Shown here: positions 1 to 5,329 of the stretch, piece by piece
How positions within the stretch are numbered: position 1 is the first letter of the stretch
How the letters are laid out: every line of letters begins with the position of its first letter
Assembly: GCA_946623775.1 (NCBI GenBank)
Contig: CAMORJ010000031.1
Span: forward strand, 1 to 15,182
DNA: 15,182 nt
Source of the DNA: an uncultured Bacillota bacterium
GTDB taxonomy: Bacteria > Bacillota_I > Bacilli_A > RFN20 > CAG-826
Direction of reading: 5' to 3'
The notes under the pieces: model-generated
What the model saw: only the letters and a program-made list of their open reading frames with translations
Database searches by the model: none
Told to the model about the DNA's origin: nothing
Position numbers and translations under genes: made by a program

Positions 1-2
1 TA

Positions 3-1592
3 TACGGAAATAGTGCGTTTTGTGAAAACAACAAAAGCGATACAAATAAAACAATTCAAAATGTTTTGAGTCATCTTCTCTTCCTTAAAAATATTAGACA
101 CATTATTTCCAATAATGCTTATTCTATATCGTACACTACAAACCCTTTGTATTCTCATTGCTCAAAACACAGCATCTCTACTAGAACATTCAAAAATAAC
201 AACAGCGATAATTTCGAAGAGATGAATGAACAAATAGTAAGAATCAAAAATAAGGCCTTGGACTTTAAAATAGGTATTTCAAGTGTTTTAAATAAAAACT
301 ATAGAAAAGCAATAGATCGCTTTTTTGATGGAACATATTATTTTTATCTAATTAACGATTTTAAATGTTCGAATTACATTGAATACGCTGATAAAGGATT
401 GCTCTTTAGTTTGGTAAGTTCCAGCGTTATAAGGCTTCCGGAAGAAAAAATATCAGCTTTAAAAGAAAACAATTATGCAAGATTTAATAAGACTGAAATA
501 AGAAAACTAATCGATTTATCTTTCATACATCTATCCAACAAAGAAAAAACTTGGGTTGAATTTCTAAGCAATAGAAAAAGAGACAAATTTGGGTTGACGA
601 TTTTAACTACAACTTTCTGCAATGCAAAATGTCATTATTGTTATCAAGCAGGGGCAAAACATGGACACATGACTGAAGAAATCGCGGAAAAGATTGTTCA
701 ATTTATTAAAGATAAGAAAGCTCAGAGCTTTCACATTACGTGGTTTGGAGGAGAGCCGCTGCTCAACCCAAACGCCATTTCTTACATCACAAAAAAATTA
801 AAAGAAAACGACATCATCTACAAAGCTTCAATGATTTCTAACGGGTATTTGGTTGATAAATATATTGAAGAAATGACAAGTAAATGGATGATTAAAAATA
901 TTCAAATTACATTAGACGGAATATATGAAAAGTACAATTTTGTCAAAAAATTTAACAACGATAATAATGCGTTCAATAAAGTTATATCAAACATCCACCT
1001 GTTAAGTGAAAAAGGGATAAAGGTATCAATTAGACTGAATTTTGATAAAAGCAATTATCAAGACATTTTAGAATGCATAGATTTTATTGCGAAGGAGTTT
1101 GAAAATAACAACATGGTCAGAGTATATGCAAATAATATTTATGGCCCAAAAGAATCATATTGCTTACCCGATGGTACAAATCTATATTTTGTCATTTATA
1201 AAAAACTAATAGAAAATGGATTTGTTAAGGCGGCTAGCGATTTAAGAATCTCTTTAAAACCTTACCATTGTTTTGCGAATAACAAAAACCATTATGTTAT
1301 CAACTACAACGGAGATCTTTGTAATTGTGAACATGGGGTATCCGATTCTTCAACATACTCCTTTGGGAATGTTCAAGTGAAAGAAACCGATGAAACAAAG
1401 AAGCAATTTTGGCTACACAATAAACTTCCATATTTTAAATGTAGATCGTGTAAGTATTTATTCTTGTGTAGAGGCGGATGCGAATGGGATAAAACTCAAA
1501 CAAACTATATTTCCTATCCATGCGTGTGGTACAAAGATTTATTGCCAAAATTGCTAAATGCTCTTTATAATGATTTACATGGAAATAATTGA
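3..1592 (+). CDS. Radical SAM/SPASM peptide maturase, 5' end outside the window
   Basis: Probable iron-sulfur enzyme that modifies a ribosomal peptide using SAM-derived radicals. Numbering residues from the TTG at 66, the radical SAM CX3CX2C cluster motif is C185-C189-C192 (CNAKCHYC), followed by FGGEPL at 227-232. The C-terminal SPASM region carries Cys at 402, 419, 421, 459, 462, 468, 472 and 486, enough for two auxiliary 4Fe-4S clusters. About 180 residues precede the radical SAM motif, as in maturases with a peptide-binding N-terminal part. The frame stays open from TTG 66 back to base 3, and that TTG has no ribosome site, so the real start is probably upstream of the window. The gene is clearly more AT-rich than everything from 2114 onward. 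Its end overlaps a tiny Cys-rich gene by 14 bases. SPASM enzymes include sactipeptide and ranthipeptide synthases and sulfatase-maturating enzymes. With no sulfatase nearby and a Cys-rich peptide adjacent, peptide maturation is favoured. It may belong near the clostridial Cys-rich peptide maturases (CcpM-like), not verified. Confidence 0.88.
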   Translation, partial: YGNSAFCENNKSDTNKTIQNVLSHLLFLKNIRHIISNNAYSISYTTNPLYSHCSKHSISTRTFKNNNSDNFEEMNEQIVRIKNKALDFKIGISSVLNKNYRKAIDRFFDGTYYFYLINDFKCSNYIEYADKGLLFSLVSSSVIRLPEEKISALKENNYARFNKTEIRKLIDLSFIHLSNKEKTWVEFLSNRKRDKFGLTILTTTFCNAKCHYCYQAGAKHGHMTEEIAEKIVQFIKDKKAQSFHITWFGGEPLLNPNAISYITKKLKENDIIYKASMISNGYLVDKYIEEMTSKWMIKNIQITLDGIYEKYNFVKKFNNDNNAFNKVISNIHLLSEKGIKVSIRLNFDKSNYQDILECIDFIAKEFENNNMVRVYANNIYGPKESYCLPDGTNLYFVIYKKLIENGFVKAASDLRISLKPYHCFANNKNHYVINYNGDLCNCEHGVSDSSTYSFGNVQVKETDETKKQFWLHNKLPYFKCRSCKYLFLCRGGCEWDKTQTNYISYPCVWYKDLLPKLLNALYNDLHGNN

Positions 1593-1692
1593 AGAGAAAA
1601 ACGTAATCTCGCTTCAACAATCAGAAGCATCAGGTTGTCGTGATAATAATCCAGATGACGACTGCCCTTCGGATTGTTTTTGTTGGGATTAG
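1579..1692 (+). CDS. Candidate RiPP precursor, 37-aa Cys-rich peptide
   Basis: Short gene found by reading through the end of the radical SAM gene. From ATG 1579 it gives a 37-residue peptide ending in TAG. The first 18 residues look like a leader (begins MEIIEEKNVISLQQ, no Cys). The tail is GCRDNNPDDDCPSDCFCWD, with Cys at 20, 29, 33 and 35, six Asp and a penultimate Trp. In-frame ATGs at 1558 and 1570 would add seven or three residues; none has a clear ribosome site, so translation is probably coupled to the overlapping upstream gene, which ends at 1592. A leader plus Cys/Asp-rich core beside a SPASM radical SAM enzyme is the usual layout of sactipeptide and ranthipeptide precursors. C33-FCW-D37 fits the CX3D spacing used for Cys-Asp thioethers in freyrasin-type ranthipeptides. 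The modification and role (bacteriocin, signal or metal ligand) are inference. A chance ORF is possible, but the Cys-dense end and its position argue against it. Confidence 0.68.
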   Translation: MEIIEEKNVISLQQSEASGCRDNNPDDDCPSDCFCWD

Positions 1693-1780
1693 TAATAATG
1701 CAATTTTACAAAAAGTCGCACAAATGATATGTACCCAGTTTCCTGGACTAGTTGATTGGATTATATCATAAGGCACTCAT

Positions 1781-1820
1781 GGATGCTTCCCGGTATTTCG
1801 CCGGGGGCATCCATTTTGTT
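1781..1820 (+). terminator. Terminator-like hairpin downstream of the RiPP cassette
   Basis: GGATGC (1781-1786) pairs with GCATCC (1807-1812), and inside it CCCGG (1789-1793) pairs with CCGGG (1801-1805) around a 7-base loop, with a small TT/G internal bulge. It is followed by ATTTTGTT, a short and imperfect T-run. It lies about 90 bases after the peptide stop and could end transcription of the cassette. Confidence 0.5.
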
Positions 1821-1886
1821 CAACTCTCTAACTTTTTGGGCGATTTCGGGGCACCCCCAAAAAACTTTAAAAAGTAAGAAAGGCTC

Positions 1887-2030
1887 TTATAAATCGGTAA
1901 CCCATACCTTTTTGCAAGAATTGCATTCCGCTTCTACGACTTGTCAACCGTCGTCAGCGGCAATGATCCCTTTGCGATTAATGAATTCGCTGTCGCGGTA
2001 GGGGCATCTTGCTTTGCCGCTGCCTCCATA
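1887..2030 (-). pseudogene. Possible remnant of a small zinc-ribbon protein
   Basis: Read on the minus strand, the frame from 2030 to the TAA at 1887-1889 gives a protein-like string interrupted by one TGA at 1944-1946. It contains CPYRDSEFINRKG before the stop and VVEAECNSCKKVWVTDL after it. The CNSC knuckle and the terminal WVTDL look like the second half of a two-knuckle zinc ribbon. The first knuckle would be CPYR, where CPYC would be expected. A TAA lies immediately upstream and no start codon was found. The premature stop, altered Cys and lost start suggest decay. It could equally be chance in a non-coding stretch. Confidence 0.3.
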
Positions 2031-2099
2031 TTAAGACAACCATATCAACGCGACTGCCATGAAGGCGCAAAAGCATTCGTCCAATTTGGAAACTCTTTA

Positions 2100-2105
2100 T
2101 ATAAT
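2100..2105 (+). promoter_or_regulatory. Candidate -10 hexamer very close to the phosphatase start
   Basis: A perfect TATAAT ends eight bases before the ATG at 2114. No convincing -35 lies 16-18 bases upstream (TTCGTC at 2076-2081 is the nearest). If used, transcription would begin within one or two bases of the start codon, giving an almost leaderless message. The absence of a good ribosome site in front of this ATG is consistent with that but does not prove it. Confidence 0.28.
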
Positions 2106-2113
2106 TAGGTGCC

Positions 2114-3739
2114 ATGAAAAAGTTTTTTAAGAAGATTTATTCCAGCATGGCCCTCAATATAATTGGAGGCCTGGTTCTGCTGCTGTCCATTTTAGGCGTC
2201 GTCGTCAGCGCGATAGGATACTTCAGCTTCGACGATGCTTTCAAAAACGAATATGCAACCGTCACATACCATATGGCGGACGCGGTGACTTTAAACGTCA
2301 ACGCCGACCACCTGCAAAGCTATTTGGACGGCGATGAGAAAGCAGAATACGACGCGACGTTGGGTCGCTTGCAAAATGAATGCAAAAAACTGAACGTCAC
2401 AATCGTTTACGTCATCGTCGTGGACCAAACCGATTATGGGAGGTTCTTCTCCGTCTTCAATGTCGTCAACAACGAGGTCGACGGCGATAGATATACCCCA
2501 TGGGAATTGGGCTATGAGCGAAAAACCTCAAACGACGAATACCGCGAAAAATACCGCGCCTTATATGAAAAAGGATCGAAATACGAAACTGTGTTCCGCC
2601 TCAACACCACCGACGGACAGCACCCGCACATCACCACATTGGTGCCTGTTTTGAAATCGGACGGGAAAGTAGGCGGACTTCTTTGCGTTCAGCGTCCAGT
2701 GGCTGAGATGAGAAAGAAAATGGCGCCGTATTTCAGCGCGATTATCATCAGCGTGGTCGCAATGGTGATCGCGGCGGCTGCTATGGCGGCGTTATTCATC
2801 AGGTTCTCAATCATCAGGCCCATCAACAAGGTATCGCAGGAAGCCACGCGTTTCGCTAGGGAAAGCGTGCAGGGCGAGCCTCTTGGAAGAATCAGCCGAT
2901 ACGAAGTGCTGGACAATCTTTCCCGCTCCATCGACTCCATGGAAGGCGACATGGTCCTTTATATGAACAATTTGACCGCCATCACAGCGGAGAAAGAGAA
3001 AATCGGGGCGGAACTATCTATTGCGACCCGAATACAAAAAGACTCCCTCCCCGCCGTTTTCCCTGCCTTCCCCGAAAGAGACGAGTTCGATATCTACGCC
3101 TCCATGGATCCAGCCAAAGAAGTTGGAGGAGACTTCTATAACTTCTTCTTTATAGACGAGGACCATCTGGGATTGGTCATTGCAGACGTTTCGGGAAAAG
3201 GCGTCCCCGCCGCGCTTATGATGATGGTCACGAACATCGTTCTAAGCAACAGGGCCAAAGTCGGCGGCAAGCCGAGCGAAATCATGGACTACGTCAATAA
3301 CGATCTATGCGAGCATAACAGCGAGCAGATGTTCGTCACCGCGTGGCTTGGCATTTTGGAGATCTCCACCGGCAAGCTGGTTTCGTGCAATGCCGGTCAC
3401 GAAGACCCGATTGTCTGCCGTAAAGGCGGAGACTTCGAAGTCGTTAGAGAAAACCATGGCTTGGTTTTAGGCGTCATGAAAGGCGTCCCGTTCACCGATC
3501 AGGAAATCACTCTAAGCGCAGGCGACAAGCTGTTCTTATACACCGATGGCCTCCCCGAAGCGAAGAACGCAGAAGGCAAACTATTCACTATCGAAAGGAC
3601 GCTTGTGGCTTTGAACCGCCATAAAGACGAGGGCCCGCAAGAGCTTCTTGCAAGCGTCAGGCAAGAGGTCAATGCGTATGTTCAGGACGCACCTCAATTC
3701 GATGATCTGACCATGATGTGCGTCGAAATCAAAAAGTAA
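2114..3739 (+). CDS. Membrane-anchored HAMP/SpoIIE-family serine phosphatase
   Basis: Predicted sensor phosphatase that dephosphorylates a protein partner, by analogy with RsbU and SpoIIE, which act on phosphorylated anti-anti-sigma (STAS) proteins. The 541 residues contain a first membrane helix (about 13-37), an extracytoplasmic sensor region (about 40-205), a second membrane helix (about 207-230), a HAMP-like linker starting at the SIIRPINKV segment (about 232-285), a short coiled stretch with ATRIQKDSLP, and a PP2C/SpoIIE catalytic domain (about 320-540). Metal-binding Asp motifs are visible as EVGGD (D340), IADVSGKG (D358), LYTDGLPEA (D478) and FDDLTM (D530/D531), so it should be active. 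No STAS or anti-sigma kinase gene is adjacent, so the target must be encoded elsewhere. The neighbouring dehydrogenase is convergent. The start is the first ATG, followed by a basic stretch and then the helix; the ribosome site in front of it is weak. Confidence 0.9.
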   Translation: MKKFFKKIYSSMALNIIGGLVLLLSILGVVVSAIGYFSFDDAFKNEYATVTYHMADAVTLNVNADHLQSYLDGDEKAEYDATLGRLQNECKKLNVTIVYVIVVDQTDYGRFFSVFNVVNNEVDGDRYTPWELGYERKTSNDEYREKYRALYEKGSKYETVFRLNTTDGQHPHITTLVPVLKSDGKVGGLLCVQRPVAEMRKKMAPYFSAIIISVVAMVIAAAAMAALFIRFSIIRPINKVSQEATRFARESVQGEPLGRISRYEVLDNLSRSIDSMEGDMVLYMNNLTAITAEKEKIGAELSIATRIQKDSLPAVFPAFPERDEFDIYASMDPAKEVGGDFYNFFFIDEDHLGLVIADVSGKGVPAALMMMVTNIVLSNRAKVGGKPSEIMDYVNNDLCEHNSEQMFVTAWLGILEISTGKLVSCNAGHEDPIVCRKGGDFEVVRENHGLVLGVMKGVPFTDQEITLSAGDKLFLYTDGLPEAKNAEGKLFTIERTLVALNRHKDEGPQELLASVRQEVNAYVQDAPQFDDLTMMCVEIKK

Positions 3740-3740
3740 C

Positions 3741-3776
3741 CGCATCTTTGATTTCGGCTTGGACGAAGAAGATGCG
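3741..3776. repeat. Short inverted repeat after the phosphatase
   Basis: CGCATCTT at 3741-3748 and its exact complement AAGATGCG at 3769-3776 bracket about 20 bases directly after the phosphatase stop. There is no T-run behind it, so it is a poor intrinsic terminator. The outer seven bases (CGCATCT/AGATGCG) match the arms of the larger inverted repeat ahead of pyrG (5188-5262). Confidence 0.4.
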
Positions 3777-3879
3777 TCCTTGCTAAAAGGGCTTCATAAA
3801 AAGATCGCCGCTACATGCGTGCGTTCTTCTGGTGGATTGACTCTCTTTGCCCAAAGTTCCCGGACTTAGCTGAAAAACT

Positions 3880-4716
3880 TTAACGTTCTTTCGAAGTAAG
3901 GATGCGCTTAATGATCCAGTTTTGGAATCGCTGGGGCATGGCGTTCAGTAAAAGCAGCCCCGCGTTTCGGTTGATTTTGTAGACGTATTTCGGCTTCTTC
4001 TTGCCGTTGATGCGATAAATCAAGTTTGCAATCTTGCTGGGCGGGATTCTCTTGCTTTCGACGCGTTCGACTATGCCTTTGAAACGTTTGGAGTTTGTTT
4101 TGTATAAAGATGTGCTGTTAACAAACCGGTCGAGCCTAGCCTGACTTACGTCGAGCAGGCCCGTGTCGATCGCGCCAGGGCGCACTAAAACGACCTTGTA
4201 ATCCAGCAATTGCAATTCCATCCGCAGCGAATAGGCGTATTTCTCAATAAGCGTCTTGCTGATGCCATAGATGCCGGTAAAGGGCAAAGGATCCAAGGGG
4301 CCGAGCTCTGAGGATATCATGATGATTTTCCCCTTTGGCTTGAGTAGGGGCAGGAAAATCTTGTTGACCCGATACATGGAGAATACATTGATGTCGAATA
4401 CCCGGATGAAATTCTCCTCGGACATTTCGACGAGTGAATCCAATTCGTATATCCCTGCGGCGGATATAATCGCGTCCAGGGTTACGTCTTTCTCTTTGAT
4501 GGTGTTGAACGCGGCGACAATCTGGTCTTCTTTCGTAATGTCGGTTTGGATATAAGTCAGTCCGTCAATTTGAACAGCGGGCTCTTTTATGTCCAATCCA
4601 AAAACGGCATAGCCGTTGTCAGCGAACGCCTTGGCGATTTCTAAACCCACGCCGCCAGAGGCCCCAGTCAATAAGATTGCGCCGGAATCAGGACTCATGA
4701 ATGAAGGATAACACAA
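3880..4716 (-). CDS. Short-chain dehydrogenase/reductase (SDR) family oxidoreductase
   Basis: Probable cytoplasmic NAD(P)-dependent oxidoreductase; substrate unknown. The Rossmann nucleotide-binding motif TGASGGVG is at 17-24, the AAG strand motif is in SAAGIYE (85-91), N110 is in the FDINVF helix, and the catalytic Ser (S135/S136) and Y150-GIS-K154 complete the classical SDR set. The length of 278 residues is slightly above the usual 250 because of a basic C-terminal extension (about 220-278, PPSKIANLIYRINGKKKPK onward) seen in lipid- or polyketide-type SDRs and consistent with weak membrane association. The longest start is a TTG at 4716; an ATG at 4698 (residue 7) gives a more standard N terminus, MSPDSGAILLTGA. 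A GAGGGTGGCGAGG stretch lies upstream, so the start is undecided. The gene runs convergent to the phosphatase and divergent from the antitoxin. Confidence 0.85.
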   Translation of the reverse strand: MCYPSFMSPDSGAILLTGASGGVGLEIAKAFADNGYAVFGLDIKEPAVQIDGLTYIQTDITKEDQIVAAFNTIKEKDVTLDAIISAAGIYELDSLVEMSEENFIRVFDINVFSMYRVNKIFLPLLKPKGKIIMISSELGPLDPLPFTGIYGISKTLIEKYAYSLRMELQLLDYKVVLVRPGAIDTGLLDVSQARLDRFVNSTSLYKTNSKRFKGIVERVESKRIPPSKIANLIYRINGKKKPKYVYKINRNAGLLLLNAMPQRFQNWIIKRILTSKER

Positions 4717-4815
4717 AACCTCGCCACCCTCAGCGATAAATTCTGATGCGGACTTTAGGTATTTAACTCATACTAAAATTAGATTAAACATAGCTATCAA
4801 GCAGGAGAATGAACC

Positions 4816-5082
4816 ATGATAATCAGAGCATCCGCAGACATCCGTTCAAACTACAATGCCGTCATTGAAGAGTGCCGCCAGTCAGGTGAACCGATCTATC
4901 TTACGAAAAACGGACAAGGGGATGCGGTTGTTATGGATATCGACTCTTTCGAAAGACGCGAGCAACTTCTTAAGGCTCGGCAAATGATTTTAGAGGCTTA
5001 CATTAACGGCTTGTCTGGGGCAAAAAACTATAGCACAGGAGAAGTAAGGGCCACGATGGATCAAATCATTCGAGGAGAATAA
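4816..5082 (+). CDS. Phd/YefM-family antitoxin
   Basis: 88-residue protein with the typical N-terminal DNA-binding fold of Phd/YefM antitoxins: SADIRSNYNAVIEECRQ, then GEPIYLTKNGQGDAVVMD and SFERRE. The C-terminal part (about 52-88) is the helical, toxin-neutralising tail. Such proteins bind their own promoter and block a RelE/ParE-type ribonuclease or gyrase toxin. A GGAG ribosome site precedes the ATG with normal spacing, in a short AT-rich region that should hold the promoter. Three bases after its stop begins a broken parE-like gene, so this is probably an orphan antitoxin left after loss of its toxin, or one that cross-neutralises a toxin elsewhere. It looks intact. Confidence 0.85.
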   Translation: MIIRASADIRSNYNAVIEECRQSGEPIYLTKNGQGDAVVMDIDSFERREQLLKARQMILEAYINGLSGAKNYSTGEVRATMDQIIRGE

Positions 5083-5084
5083 AG

Positions 5085-5201
5085 ATGGATCTTCGAATTC
5101 AATGGTCAGAAAAAGCCGTGGGGGACCTTGGAGAGCGCGTTGCTGAACGAATTATCGAAAAGCAACCAAAATACTCTTGTTATTCAGCGCATCTGCCATA
5201 A
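5085..5201 (+). pseudogene. Remnant of a ParE/RelE-family toxin
   Basis: A 38-codon reading frame starts two bases after the antitoxin stop, behind a good AGGAG ribosome site (5073-5077). It begins MDLRIQWSEKAVGDL, the usual first strand and helix of ParE-type toxins, continues with GERVAERIIEKQP, which resembles the second helix, then stops after YSAHLP. Intact toxins are about 90-105 residues and have an acidic loop (often around a Y-I-A and NP-x-A segment) between these helices, followed by three more strands with the basic active-site residues. Here the loop seems deleted and the strands are missing, so no toxic activity is expected. The last codons overlap the left arm of the inverted repeat at 5188-5262, which may have replaced the 3' part. 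Family assignment rests on the N-terminal motif and the gene order. Confidence 0.65.
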
Positions 5202-5262
5202 ACTTTTACGTGTTATGTGGGACTGGCCACCCACTGAAAACGTTCACGTTGTGGCAGATGCG
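5188..5262. repeat. Compound inverted repeat in the pyrG leader
   Basis: CGCATCTGCCA (5188-5198) is exactly complementary to TGGCAGATGCG (5252-5262); with one G-U pair the stem reaches 14 pairs (5188-5201 with 5249-5262). Inside, ACGTG (5208-5212) can pair with CACGT (5245-5249), overlapping the end of the outer stem by one base, and GTGGG (5217-5221) pairs with CCCAC (5230-5234) around an 8-base loop. Nested pairing of this kind suggests either a structured leader RNA for pyrG or a small palindromic insertion that cut off the toxin gene. No T-run follows it. Confidence 0.55.
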
Positions 5263-5290
5263 TGAATAATCTTTAGAAGCCTTACCATCA

Positions 5291-5317
5291 GCAGCGTCTA
5301 ACGCTGTTTTCTTTTTT
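5291..5317 (+). terminator. Intrinsic terminator or attenuator just upstream of pyrG
   Basis: CAGCGT (5292-5297), a 3-base loop and ACGCTG (5301-5306) form a compact stem followed by TTTTCTTTTTT (5307-5317). The pyrG ribosome site GGAGG starts one base later. A terminator this close to the start codon would either end the antitoxin transcript or act as a regulated attenuator. Bacillota pyrG is known to be attenuated by CTP level, but the CTCCC tract used in the Bacillus subtilis G-addition mechanism is absent from this stem, so any control would differ. Confidence 0.72.
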
Positions 5318-5329
5318 GGAGGTTGGAGC

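Larger units (their letters stand above)
1693..2113. other. Gene-poor spacer after the RiPP cassette
   Basis: About 420 bases between the Cys-rich peptide and the SpoIIE-type phosphatase. It holds a strong hairpin (1781-1812), a possible zinc-ribbon remnant on the minus strand (1887-2030) and a TATAAT hexamer just ahead of the phosphatase start. Base composition shifts here from AT-rich to balanced. An 81-codon plus-strand ORF at 1756-2001 spans the hairpin, has no ribosome site, resembles no family I know and is not called. Confidence 0.6.

Noticed and set aside
1..69. A second open frame at the left edge ending in TGA at 67-69, possibly the tail of an upstream gene overlapping the TTG at 66.
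   Set aside because: Only 22 codons in an AT-rich stretch, with no recognisable motif. The maturase frame is also open there and explains the region better.
1435..1620. Minus-strand ORF across the end of the maturase gene.
   Set aside because: Antisense shadow of the maturase and peptide genes, with no ribosome site or family.
1756..2001. 81-codon plus-strand ORF in the spacer.
   Set aside because: It spans the terminator-like hairpin, has no ribosome site and lacks protein-like composition. The minus strand gives a more protein-like reading.
1887..2030. TGA inside the zinc-ribbon frame read as Trp or selenocysteine.
   Set aside because: TGA serves as stop for the maturase and metallophosphoesterase genes here, and no SECIS-like structure was identified, so a nonsense mutation is simpler.
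3717..3870. A plus-strand frame after the phosphatase reading FDFGLDEEDASLLKGLHKK, which looks protein-like.
   Set aside because: No start codon, only about 50 codons, no recognised family, and it overlaps the phosphatase end and the inverted repeat. It could be a remnant but cannot be supported.
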